From: Planctomycetota bacterium
Lineage (GTDB): Bacteria; Planctomycetota; B15-G4
DNA length: 13,521 bases
Reading direction: 5' to 3'
NCBI GenBank assembly: GCA_003644265.1
Contig: QNBX01000124.1
Coordinates: 1-13,521 of the forward strand
Below, one piece after another: positions 1 to 7,268 of the stretch (positions within the stretch are counted from its first letter, which is position 1; each line of letters opens with the position of its first letter). The position numbers and the translations under genes are program-made. A model generated the notes under the pieces. That model was not told the DNA's origin. It was given only the letters and a program-made list of their open reading frames with translations, and did no database searches.

Positions 1-230
1 CGGACGACATCTATGGCTTCCTGATCAACATCTTCAAGCGCCTGCTGCGCAGCGATGATGAGCAGAAGACCCACGAAGACAAGCAGGGCTCGCCGGACGC
101 CGTGCGCGTGCTCAAGTCCGAGCCGGCGGTCGACCGCGCGCCGGACTTTTCGGCGCTGGCCGCTGAAGTCACCGACCACGTCATGGCGCCGCTGCAGGGC
201 GTCGCGTCCGTCTCGCCGAGGGAACCCTGA
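1..230 (+). CDS. 3' end of an unidentified gene (partial, first gene of a three-gene operon)
   Basis: The frame beginning at position 3 stays open from the window edge to the TGA at 228-230 and encodes the last 75 residues of a protein whose start lies outside the window. The visible part opens with an amphipathic stretch, DDIYGFLINIFKRLLRS, followed by a charged, probably disordered linker, and ends in a short helical segment (FSALAAEVTDHVMAPLQGV). No transmembrane segment, catalytic motif or known domain is recognisable in this piece, so I assign no function. The next gene begins 4 nt after the stop and a third follows 3 nt after that one, so the three are almost certainly co-transcribed. 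The two competing frames at the very start of the window hit stops within the first 60 bases, which supports this frame. Confidence 0.7.
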   Translation, partial: DDIYGFLINIFKRLLRSDDEQKTHEDKQGSPDAVRVLKSEPAVDRAPDFSALAAEVTDHVMAPLQGVASVSPREP

Positions 231-234
231 TCCC

Positions 235-1095
235 ATGAGAACCAGGACCTGTGCGCTGCTGCCGTTGCTGATCGCGTTGGCGACGGGCTGTGGCCTGTTC
301 CGGCCGGATCCGGCTGCGGCCATCAACGTGGTGAGTGAGATGGACCGCGCCGTCCAGCGTCGCGAAGAGCGCAGCCGGGAGACGCTGGCTCTGCTCAGCG
401 CCAAGTGGATCGCGGCGACGGAGTCGTCGCTGCAGGCTAGCTGGAGACACCGGCTGAGCGAGCTCAAGCTCGAGGTCTGGCAGCAGACCGACGACAAGCG
501 GCGTGCGCTGGCGGCGTTCGTCTCCAAGCGCCTCGAGGACGCCCTGAAGGGCGAACTCGAGCGCATGCACCGCGAGCTGCAAGCGGCCAGGAACGACCCG
601 TCGCCCCAGCGCCGCGAGCGCGAGTATCAGCTCGCTGCCAACCTGTCCGCGACCCTGGCGAGCATGGAGTACGAGGCGGGCAAGCTGCGCCTGGAGGCCG
701 ACGATCAGTTGCGGGCGGTGCGCAAGTCCGCGCTCGAGTCGATCGATCAGCGCATCGACCGGCCGCCCGTGGGCGAGGTCGACCTGACGGCCGCGAGCGC
801 GGCGATCACCGCAGGCGTGGGGCCGCAGTCCGACTACGCGCAGGGCATGGCTCGCGGGGCGCAGGAGCTCAGGGCGTTCCTCACGTCGGACACGGCCTTC
901 GGGCACCTGCTGCGGGGCCTGCTGGGTGACGAACTCGGCGCCATGGCCGCGACCCAACTCCAGACCCGCATCAACGCCAAGGCGACGGACGCCCTATCCA
1001 GGATGGACGTATGGGTCGCCGATCAGCGCGCGTCACTGAAGACCAGCTTGAGCGACGCGAGCACGGTGCTGCTCGCCCCCGCAGGGAGCCCCTGA
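235..1095 (+). CDS. Predicted coiled-coil lipoprotein, unknown function
   Basis: This is a 286-residue protein with a classic lipoprotein signal. It has basic residues at the N-terminus, a hydrophobic core (LLPLLIALA) and a lipobox ending LATGC with the lipidated cysteine at residue 19, so it should be membrane-anchored outside the cytoplasm. After the anchor it is almost entirely charged and alpha-helical. Residues about 35-190 look like long coiled coil (for example LQASWRHRLSELKLEVWQQ), then a less charged segment, then a helical end. The frame is open further upstream to 55, but the ATG at 235 gives the signal peptide, lies 4 nt after the previous stop and has a GAGGGA ribosome site at 218-223. 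It sits second in the operon. The coiled coil suggests a structural or partner-binding role, but no family is recognised. Confidence 0.85.
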   Translation: MRTRTCALLPLLIALATGCGLFRPDPAAAINVVSEMDRAVQRREERSRETLALLSAKWIAATESSLQASWRHRLSELKLEVWQQTDDKRRALAAFVSKRLEDALKGELERMHRELQAARNDPSPQRREREYQLAANLSATLASMEYEAGKLRLEADDQLRAVRKSALESIDQRIDRPPVGEVDLTAASAAITAGVGPQSDYAQGMARGAQELRAFLTSDTAFGHLLRGLLGDELGAMAATQLQTRINAKATDALSRMDVWVADQRASLKTSLSDASTVLLAPAGSP

Positions 1096-1098
1096 TCC

Positions 1099-1494
1099 AT
1101 GTCACTCGAACGCTACTACCAGTCGATCCGCCCCTACGTGCCCGCCACGGCCAGCGCGATCCTCGACAAGCAGATCCCCGAGATCCGGCGCGAGGTGCGC
1201 GAGTCCGTCGACAGCTTCGGCGAGCAGCTCGGCAGGTTTCTCCGTCAGCAGATCGAGGCCGAGCAGAAGCGGCACGAGCAGTCGCTCGGCCAGCTCCGGT
1301 CGAGTCTCGACGAGCTGCGCGGGCAGCTCGCTGAGGGCGCCCCCGACCCGGCCCAGATTGACGCTCTACGCAAGCAGTTGGACGACTTCGAGGCACGCTG
1401 GCGCGGCGTGGGCGAGACCCTGCAGGGCGTGGCGCTGGCGGCCGTGCGGCAGACCGGCCTGCCGATCGACGCGGTGAGCAAGTACCTGGCCTGA
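1099..1494 (+). CDS. Small soluble coiled-coil protein, unknown function
   Basis: This 131-residue protein has no signal peptide and no hydrophobic segment, so it is probably cytoplasmic. The first 20 residues (MSLERYYQSIRPYVPATASA) may form a short capping region. Residues about 25-110 are strongly heptad-like with many Glu, Arg, Gln and Leu (FLRQQIEAEQKRHEQSLGQL), which indicates a coiled-coil rod. The end (TGLPIDAVSKYLA) looks like a conserved tail. The ATG at 1099 is 3 nt after the lipoprotein stop and follows an AGGGAG ribosome site at 1083-1088. Its stop at 1492-1494 faces the stop of the large minus-strand membrane gene across 17 nt. The tight packing implies joint expression with the lipoprotein. 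No known family is recognised. Confidence 0.82.
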   Translation: MSLERYYQSIRPYVPATASAILDKQIPEIRREVRESVDSFGEQLGRFLRQQIEAEQKRHEQSLGQLRSSLDELRGQLAEGAPDPAQIDALRKQLDDFEARWRGVGETLQGVALAAVRQTGLPIDAVSKYLA

Positions 1495-1511
1495 CTGGGG
1501 GCCGGCCGCGC

Positions 1512-4500
1512 TCAGACGCCGGTCTGCGCCAGCATGTCGATCAGCGCCAGCGCCCCGACGCCGCCGAACGGCATGAGCAGAGCGCGCAGCGCGGGGCTGC
1601 GGCTCCACGGGGCAAACGCCCCCGAACTCACCGCCGCGATCTCTTCCATGAGCTGGCGAACCTGCTCGGCCATGGCCCTCGACTCCTCGCTGATCCCGCC
1701 GAGGTGCAGGGTCAGGCGTTCGGAGAGCCGCCGCAGCGACTGTGCGCGGACGCGCTCGGCGGCGCGCCGCATGCGCACGGCGGAGCAGATCGAGAACAGC
1801 GCGTGCACCCCCAACACGACGATCAACGACACGGGCCAGTCCCAGCCGTCAAAGAGCTGATTGCGCGAGATGATCGTGAACAGCAGGGCCACGAACGGCA
1901 GCACGATCAGCTCGCCCACGACTCGTGTCCGGCGCGCCACGAACTGCACGTCGAATAGCTCCGAGACCGCCATCTCGTCCAGGATCCGGCGGTTGTTGCG
2001 GGCCGAACACTTGGCGGGGGGCCAGGAACTCTGTCGCTTGGCGAGGTACTCCACCAGGCGCTCGCACTCGCGCGTCACGTCGACGATGAACAGGATCAGC
2101 GTCACGAGCGCGACGACGCTGACGATCAGTGTGAGCTGGTCGAGCATGCGCGCCCACTCGCCGCGTGCGGGAGAGCGAGGGAAGCCGAACACGACGAACA
2201 GTCCCGCCGCGAAGGCCATGTAGAGCGCGACGAGCAGGCCCACGCGCAGCGAGGTGTACCGGAGCTGGCTGTTGCTCCGATAGGTGTCCCAGACGGTTTG
2301 GACGGATCTGCGGCCCTGCCCCCTGGGCTCAGAGACGAAGCCCAGGTTCCAGAGCCAGCCATCGCGGAAGCCGCGCCAGGTCGCCTTCTGCACCTGCCCG
2401 CGCTTGAGTCCGAAGCGGCGTTCGAGGGTCGCCGCGTTGCGGTCGAGCGCGCCGATTCCCAGCACGATGCCGTACAGGCAGATGTTCAGCACGAGCAGCC
2501 GCACGACGAGCGTGGGCCAGATGCTGACACCGTCGAAGAGAGCCACGGGCTCACCCGTGTCAATTGTCTGCGGGCCGACGCTGAGCAGGAACCACGCGGT
2601 CACGCCCAAGCTGCTCGCCGTGAGCAAGAGCAAGCCCAGGAGGTAGCGACGCCAGTGTGTCGCGTCGTCTGAGCTGATCTTGCCCTTCGGGCTGCCCCAG
2701 AGCAGGGACAGGGTCGGGATCAGCCGGCTGGTGGCAAGCAGCAGGCAGATGGCCATGATCGCGACGGCCACGATGCCCAGGCTGTCTGGAACCTGCGCCG
2801 TCGCCGGCGGGTGCAGCGGGCTGGAGAAGGCATGGGGCGTCAGGTCGACGGCGCCGTTGCGAGCCACCTCGAACACACGCGGGCGTGAGTCGTGCGGCGG
2901 TAGCCAGCGGGCGCCCGCTCGGGGCTGAGCGTCGCTGTCGTCGGCCGCCGCGTCGCGGCGCGGTTCCAGGATCCGGGGGCCACCGACCGCCAACCGCGTG
3001 GCCAGGAACGCCGCCGTCTGATAACCGCTTCGGAAGGGCGCGATGTTGAGCTGCAGCTCGGGCCGGAGCTCCAGACCGAAGCCGGACGCCACGATGAGGT
3101 TGCGACTCCAAGCGGATTGGCTCTCGTGCAGCAGGCGCGCGTCGAGGTCGGTGCTGAACACGGGCGCGCCGCGCATGCGAGCTCGCAACGCCTGCAGGAT
3201 CAGCTGCTTGTCGTAGGGGTCAGTACCCACGATGCCGATCGCGCCGATGCGGGACCGGACTCCGTCTGCCTCGGCGCTGATGCCCTCGAGCGTGCGCGTG
3301 AGCCGGCGCACAAAATCGAGCTGGCTGGTGCCGACCGGCTGCTGCCACTGCTCCTCCCCCGCGCTGTCCTTGCTGCCCGTTGCCGACTGCTCGGAGGTCT
3401 CGGCGCCGCCACCCACCGACATGCCGTCGAGCCCTCGAAGGTAGCTGTACCGGATGAGCTGGGGCTGCTGCCGATCGCGGCGAGGTGAGCTCTTGAGCGC
3501 AGCTCGGAGCGCAGAGCCGAAGCCGGCCCAGACCTTCTCGGCGGCATCTGGGCGTTCGCGGAGATACTGCAGCACGCCCTCGGGAGTGCGGGTCCCGGAG
3601 GAGCGCTCGGTGCCCCCGAGGCGGCTCAGCGTCGCGTTGTCTCTCAGCTGTCCCACGTAGTCCACGGCAGCCGACCAGGTGACCGGGAACGCACGTCCGT
3701 AGAACGTGTCGAACTCGCCCACCAAGACGACCGCATCGGCGGAGCCGTGATGTTCTGAGTAGGCCTCGCTGGTCGCGCTCGTGCCCTGATCCGCGCATGC
3801 GCCCTCGCCATCGGGCCAGAGCTTGACGCCGCGTAGCGAGAGCTCGAACACCAACGCCAACAGAAGATCCTCGTCGCCGCTGATGATCCGCTCGTAGTTC
3901 CAGACGGGCGCGTCGTCGCTGGCCTGGAGCGCTGGCGGCGCCTGCGCTTCTTGAGCACCCAGCGCGTTCATCAGCAGCGCCTCGGGCGCTGTGGCCCGGT
4001 AGTTCAGGATGCGCCGCGTGATGCTCGCCGTGGTGCCGGCACCGGCGTCTGCCTCGCCCGCTGTGGATCCTGCGCTGAGATGCTCCTTGAGCATCTGCTG
4101 CAGGATGTTCGAGCTGGTGGGGCCCAGCACCCGGACATCGCGTCGATACGTACTCGTGTCGGCGGGCTGCGTCCCGAGCATGAGGTAATCCAGCAGTCCG
4201 TCGAGCTGCGCCAGGGGGGCGCAGCCCAGATAGCGCTCATCCACCCAGAGCACCACGATGGACGGCTCGGGACTGGCCTCCGAGCCCGCGCCGTCGTCAG
4301 CTGGGCGGCCCTCCAGCGGCAGGGCGGCGACGCCGACGCTGTCGGGAGCGAACCACTCGAACGGCAGGTCGAAGTGGTGCATTCCCCTGGGCGGATCCGT
4401 CCAGCGGGTCAGGTCGTCTGGCAACGAGGCGAAGCCAATGTGATCGCGCTTGACCGGGTGGAACTGCTGAGCGTGCAGCGCGGAGACGACCGCTGTCCGC

Positions 4501-4910
4501 GTGCGAAGCCGGGTCTCGACGCTCGCGGTGTAGTTGTCCCCGGGGACGAGCACGGGCAAGACGAGCAGATGCGCCGACTCCATGATCTGTGCCTGCAGCG
4601 CCTGCAGCCGTTCGGCCTCGGACTCGCCGCTGGCCTCGCGCTGGGTGCCGCTGTCGACCTGGGCGTCGCGTGCCTTGCGGGCCTCGTCGGCCAGCCGGGA
4701 CTTGTAGTCGGCCACGGCGCCCATGGGGTCTTGCCAGAGCCGTGCGCTCACGCCTTCGAGCGCCCCCGAGACTTCGAGCCATGGATCGGGCTGCGGCGGA
4801 CGGAAGCTCTGCGGTGTGCCGCTGAACCACATGGTCCCGCCGATGGCAGCCAGCATGAGCAGCAGAGCGGCGCCGCCGCCCGATGACCGATCCGAAGTCG
4901 GTTGTGCCAT
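1512..4910 (-). CDS. Large receptor-like polytopic membrane protein (1132 aa), uncharacterised family
   Basis: The protein opens with one hydrophobic anchor (about residues 14-30). A large, presumably extracytoplasmic region follows to about residue 710, starting with a charged helical stretch near 60-115. Seven further hydrophobic segments lie at about 711-728, 757-777, 801-822, 888-910, 924-943, 998-1015 and 1026-1045. A basic helical tail (1046-1095) ends in a GAFAPW segment (1097-1102) and a hydrophobic C-terminus. Around 555-613 the alternating hydrophobic pattern, with DPYDK at 564-568, TDLDAR at 587-592 and RNLIVASGFGLEL from 603, recalls a periplasmic-binding-protein type I fold; this is inference from pattern only. 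An extracytoplasmic domain followed by seven helices suggests a sensor or receptor. The ATG at 4910 is chosen over upstream in-frame codons because GGAAGGAG precedes it with 6-7 nt spacing and the membrane anchor follows at once. No enzymatic motif was seen. Confidence 0.85.
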   Translation of the reverse strand: MAQPTSDRSSGGGAALLLMLAAIGGTMWFSGTPQSFRPPQPDPWLEVSGALEGVSARLWQDPMGAVADYKSRLADEARKARDAQVDSGTQREASGESEAERLQALQAQIMESAHLLVLPVLVPGDNYTASVETRLRTRTAVVSALHAQQFHPVKRDHIGFASLPDDLTRWTDPPRGMHHFDLPFEWFAPDSVGVAALPLEGRPADDGAGSEASPEPSIVVLWVDERYLGCAPLAQLDGLLDYLMLGTQPADTSTYRRDVRVLGPTSSNILQQMLKEHLSAGSTAGEADAGAGTTASITRRILNYRATAPEALLMNALGAQEAQAPPALQASDDAPVWNYERIISGDEDLLLALVFELSLRGVKLWPDGEGACADQGTSATSEAYSEHHGSADAVVLVGEFDTFYGRAFPVTWSAAVDYVGQLRDNATLSRLGGTERSSGTRTPEGVLQYLRERPDAAEKVWAGFGSALRAALKSSPRRDRQQPQLIRYSYLRGLDGMSVGGGAETSEQSATGSKDSAGEEQWQQPVGTSQLDFVRRLTRTLEGISAEADGVRSRIGAIGIVGTDPYDKQLILQALRARMRGAPVFSTDLDARLLHESQSAWSRNLIVASGFGLELRPELQLNIAPFRSGYQTAAFLATRLAVGGPRILEPRRDAAADDSDAQPRAGARWLPPHDSRPRVFEVARNGAVDLTPHAFSSPLHPPATAQVPDSLGIVAVAIMAICLLLATSRLIPTLSLLWGSPKGKISSDDATHWRRYLLGLLLLTASSLGVTAWFLLSVGPQTIDTGEPVALFDGVSIWPTLVVRLLVLNICLYGIVLGIGALDRNAATLERRFGLKRGQVQKATWRGFRDGWLWNLGFVSEPRGQGRRSVQTVWDTYRSNSQLRYTSLRVGLLVALYMAFAAGLFVVFGFPRSPARGEWARMLDQLTLIVSVVALVTLILFIVDVTRECERLVEYLAKRQSSWPPAKCSARNNRRILDEMAVSELFDVQFVARRTRVVGELIVLPFVALLFTIISRNQLFDGWDWPVSLIVVLGVHALFSICSAVRMRRAAERVRAQSLRRLSERLTLHLGGISEESRAMAEQVRQLMEEIAAVSSGAFAPWSRSPALRALLMPFGGVGALALIDMLAQTGV

Positions 4911-4934
4911 CTGTGGCTCCTTCCCCAGGCGAAC

Positions 4935-4959
4935 CTCCGGGCCGCCAAGCGGTCCGGAG
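4935..4959. promoter_or_regulatory. Strong hairpin in the leader of the large membrane gene
   Basis: CTCCGG and CCGGAG flank an inner CCGC-to-GCGG pairing around a 3-nt loop. Read on the plus strand the stem is 11 bp including one G-U pair; on the minus strand the same position is an A-C mismatch. It lies 25 nt upstream of the ATG at 4910, just before the ribosome site, so it would sit in the 5' untranslated RNA of that gene if transcription starts further upstream. Control of translation is possible but unproven. Confidence 0.4.
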
Positions 4960-4987
4960 CGGGGCTCCCGTGCCCTCCGCCCCGGGC

Positions 4988-5018
4988 GCCCTCGATCGGA
5001 CGTGACCGATCGACGGGC
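4988..5018. promoter_or_regulatory. Palindromic hairpin or operator candidate in the divergent spacer
   Basis: TCGATCGG and CCGATCGA form a perfect 8-bp inverted repeat with a 6-nt spacer at 4992-5013. A further GCCC/GGGC pairing extends it to a 12-bp stem with one bulged base. It lies between the divergent large membrane gene and the SGNH hydrolase gene. It could be a dimeric repressor site or an RNA hairpin in the leader of the minus-strand gene. There is no T-run after it on either strand, so a simple terminator is unlikely. No convincing -35/-10 pair was found nearby. Confidence 0.35.
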
Positions 5019-5090
5019 ACGGCACCCGTTGCCGCCGATGGAGCGGCCGCGTGCGTCTGACCAAGCGGCACCCGAGCCGTCGGCGAACGC

Positions 5091-5834
5091 GTGCGACCAA
5101 AGGCTGACGCCGCACCCGCGCGTCGCTCGCGCCGACGGCCGCGGAGCAGCCGCACGCTCGCCACCTGCCTGGACAGCCCGCCGCCCTCCCGGCATGATCA
5201 GTTCCGCGACTTCCTGATCCAGCTGAATGACATCGCGCCCGGCGCGACCAGCCTCATGCTGCGCTACGACGCGGAGCGCGTCTGGAGCCTACAGCCCAAG
5301 CCGCCGGGCGTGACCCGCATCCTGTGCCTGGGTGACTCGTGCACGTACGGCACGGGCGTCACGCGCGCGGACGCGTTTCCGGCGCTGCTCGACCAGCTGC
5401 TGGGGCCCTCGGTGGACGTGGTCAACGCCGGCGTCCCGGGCTACACCTCGTATCAGGCCGTGCGCTACCTTGAGTCGGAGGGCCTGGCCCTCGAGCCGGA
5501 CATCGTGCTGTTCACCTTGGGCTTCAATGACCGCCGCTCGTGGGGCGCGCTGACCGAGGCCGACGGCGCGCGCATCGTCTTCATGTACTGGCCCCAGTCC
5601 TACAACCTGGAGCAGCCGGAGAGCCCGCGCCTCACCGTCTACCAGCAGCGCATGAGGCGCCTCGCGGAGCGCGACGACCACGCGCTCATCAACCCGATCC
5701 CTGCGCTGCTCCCGTTGACCGAGCCGGTGCACCTGTTCGACAAGGTGCACATGACAGCCCTGGGCTACGCCACGGTGGCCCAGGTCATCGCGGCTCGCCT
5801 GCGCGAGCTGGGTTGGGTGCCCGACCAGCCGTAG
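5091..5834 (+). CDS. SGNH/GDSL-type hydrolase, compact form, start uncertain
   Basis: The four SGNH blocks are present. Numbered from the GTG at 5091, they are GDSCTYG with the nucleophile Ser83, a Gly in VVNAGVPGYTS (Gly114), GFND with Asn146, and DKVH with Asp217 and His220. The family hydrolyses esters, often acyl or acetyl groups on lipids or polysaccharides; the substrate here is unknown. The protein is short. Only 71 residues separate Asn146 from Asp217, and the region just before block I is compressed. The start is doubtful: GTG 5091 is the first codon after an in-frame TGA at 5058 and gives an Arg-rich, non-typical N-terminus, while ATG 5256 would remove residues that look genuinely family-like (FRDFLIQLNDI). 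Neither has a clear ribosome site. No signal peptide is visible. It may be a 5'-truncated but still intact catalytic core. Confidence 0.75.
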   Translation: MRPKADAAPARRSRRRPRSSRTLATCLDSPPPSRHDQFRDFLIQLNDIAPGATSLMLRYDAERVWSLQPKPPGVTRILCLGDSCTYGTGVTRADAFPALLDQLLGPSVDVVNAGVPGYTSYQAVRYLESEGLALEPDIVLFTLGFNDRRSWGALTEADGARIVFMYWPQSYNLEQPESPRLTVYQQRMRRLAERDDHALINPIPALLPLTEPVHLFDKVHMTALGYATVAQVIAARLRELGWVPDQP

Positions 5835-5840
5835 CAGGCG

Positions 5841-5871
5841 GGCGACAGGGTCGAGGGTCACGCTGTCGGCC
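5841..5871. terminator. Possible bidirectional terminator hairpin between convergent genes
   Basis: CGACAG at 5843-5848 pairs perfectly with CTGTCG at 5863-5868, extended by two more pairs past one bulged base. It lies in the 42-nt gap between the stops of the SGNH hydrolase and the histidine kinase. The loop is 14 nt and there is no T-run, so this is only a weak candidate. Confidence 0.25.
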
Positions 5872-5876
5872 GCGCA

Positions 5877-7268
5877 TCATGTCGCCTGGGCGGTCTCCGG
5901 CCGCGGGAAGCGAGCCGTGAAATGGGCGCCGCCCTCGGCCAGGTTCTCGAAGCCCACCTCGCCGCCGTGGCCTTTCATGACCTGGCGACAGATGGAGAGT
6001 CCCAGGCCGTAGCCCTTGCGGCGTCCGCCCTGGGGGCGCGCGCTGACGAAGGGCTCGAAGATGCGTTCGCGCAGCTCGGCGGGGACGCCGGGCCCTTCGT
6101 CGACGACGTCGACCCGGACCGCGTCAGCCGTCGCCGTCAGGCGCACCGTGACCACGCCGCCTGGTGGCGACCAGCGCACCGCGTTGCCGACCAGGTTGCG
6201 CACCACGCGCAGGCAGCCCTCGCGGTCCGCCACCAGACGCAGCTGCCCCTCGGTCTCGATGCGCAGCTCCACGCCGGCCGCCGCTGCCCCGCGCGCGTCC
6301 CGTGAGAGCCGCAGGCGGACCTCAGCGCCCAGGTCGAACTCCTCCAGCTCGGGCGTGGGGTCGTCGGGGGTGGCGGTGCGGCAGTAGGTCACCAGGTTGT
6401 CGACGGCGTCGGAGAGCGCGTGCAGCTCGGACAGGTTGCTGCTGAGCAGTTCCTCGTACTGCTCGGCGCTGCGGCGCGACAGCAGCGACACCTCGGTCTC
6501 ACCGATCAGGTTCTGGATGGGGGAGCGCAGCTCGTGCGCCAGGCTCGCCGTGAACGTGCGCATGCGCTCGAAGCCCTCGTCGATGCGATCGAGCACGGCG
6601 TTGAAGGCCTGGCCCACGCGGCGCACCTCGATCGGCGATCCTTCCAGCTCGAGCCGGGTGCCGCCGGTCGGGATGGCGACGCGGCCGGCGGTCGAGCTCA
6701 TGTCGAGCAGGCCCGACAGTCCGCGGCGCGCGGTGACCCAGCCCAGCAGCCCCGCCAGCACCAGCGCGACCAGCAGGACCAGCAGCGCCCAGAGCAGGTA
6801 GTCGGAGATGCGCTCGAGACTGGCGCGGGCGTCGACCAGCACCTCCAGGATCAGATCGCTCTCAGCCAAGGGGAGCGAGCGGACCACGAGCCGGCCGGAG
6901 AGCAGGTACTCGCGCCAGCTGAGGTCCGGATCGACGACGCCGGGCACCGCGTCGAGCAGGCGCTGATCGCCCGATTCGGCCAGCAGCGCACCGGACGTGG
7001 AGCGCACGCGGAAGGCGCAGGCGGGCTCTTCGGCCACGTCGGCCATGGCGTCGGTCACCTGCTGGGGGTCGCGGCCGTCGTGGCGCGCGTCCGCCATGAC
7101 GTGCGCAAACTCCTGCGTCTCGTGGTCGAGGAAGCCGCGCACGTCGGCCCGCAGCGCCGCGAACACGAACCAGGCCGAGCCCAGCGCGTGCAGGGTCAGC
7201 AGCGCCGCCGTCGTGAGCGCGAAGGTCACGGCCATGCGTCCCGTGAGTGTCCACTGGCGTCTAGCCAC
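5877..7268 (-). CDS. Sensor histidine kinase of the OmpR-partner (HAMP-HisKA-HATPase) type
   Basis: This 463-residue membrane kinase should autophosphorylate on histidine and pass the phosphate to the response regulator encoded just upstream. In order it has TM1 (about 12-35), an extracytoplasmic sensor of about 120 residues with no known fold seen, TM2 (157-180), a HAMP-like linker (about 180-232), the HisKA helix with HELRSP (phospho-acceptor His245), and a HATPase domain. The HATPase N-box is NLVGNAVRWSPP (Asn358 and Asn362), the G1 box DEGPG starts at Asp390, the F box is FEPF, and the G2 box GYGLGLS lies at 419-425. All catalytic motifs are intact. The GTG at 7268 is chosen because it overlaps the regulator's TAG stop by 8 bp (GTGGCTAG), which implies translational coupling. 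ATG 7235 is an alternative but would cut into TM1. The signal sensed is unknown. Confidence 0.88.
   Translation of the reverse strand: MARRQWTLTGRMAVTFALTTAALLTLHALGSAWFVFAALRADVRGFLDHETQEFAHVMADARHDGRDPQQVTDAMADVAEEPACAFRVRSTSGALLAESGDQRLLDAVPGVVDPDLSWREYLLSGRLVVRSLPLAESDLILEVLVDARASLERISDYLLWALLVLLVALVLAGLLGWVTARRGLSGLLDMSSTAGRVAIPTGGTRLELEGSPIEVRRVGQAFNAVLDRIDEGFERMRTFTASLAHELRSPIQNLIGETEVSLLSRRSAEQYEELLSSNLSELHALSDAVDNLVTYCRTATPDDPTPELEEFDLGAEVRLRLSRDARGAAAAGVELRIETEGQLRLVADREGCLRVVRNLVGNAVRWSPPGGVVTVRLTATADAVRVDVVDEGPGVPAELRERIFEPFVSARPQGGRRKGYGLGLSICRQVMKGHGGEVGFENLAEGGAHFTARFPRPETAQAT

Noticed and set aside
181..957. Long minus-strand open frame opposite the lipoprotein gene
   Set aside because: It is rich in Arg, His and Gln in a pattern typical of the antisense of GC-rich coding DNA and has no ribosome site. 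The plus frame has a signal peptide and operon spacing.
1500..1526. Small inverted repeats (GGCCGGCC; CAGAC-GCCG-GTCTG) between the first operon and the large membrane gene
   Set aside because: Stems are only 5 bp or self-palindromic and there is no T-run; expected by chance at this GC content, so not called a terminator.
3951..4886. Plus-strand open frame of 311 codons inside the large membrane gene
   Set aside because: Shadow of the minus-strand gene: no coherent domain, no ribosome site, and odd amino acid use.
4911..5195. N-terminal extension of the large membrane protein to the upstream in-frame start
   Set aside because: The extra 95 residues are Arg/Gly-rich low complexity and cover the two hairpins; a strong GGAAGGAG site directly precedes ATG 4910.
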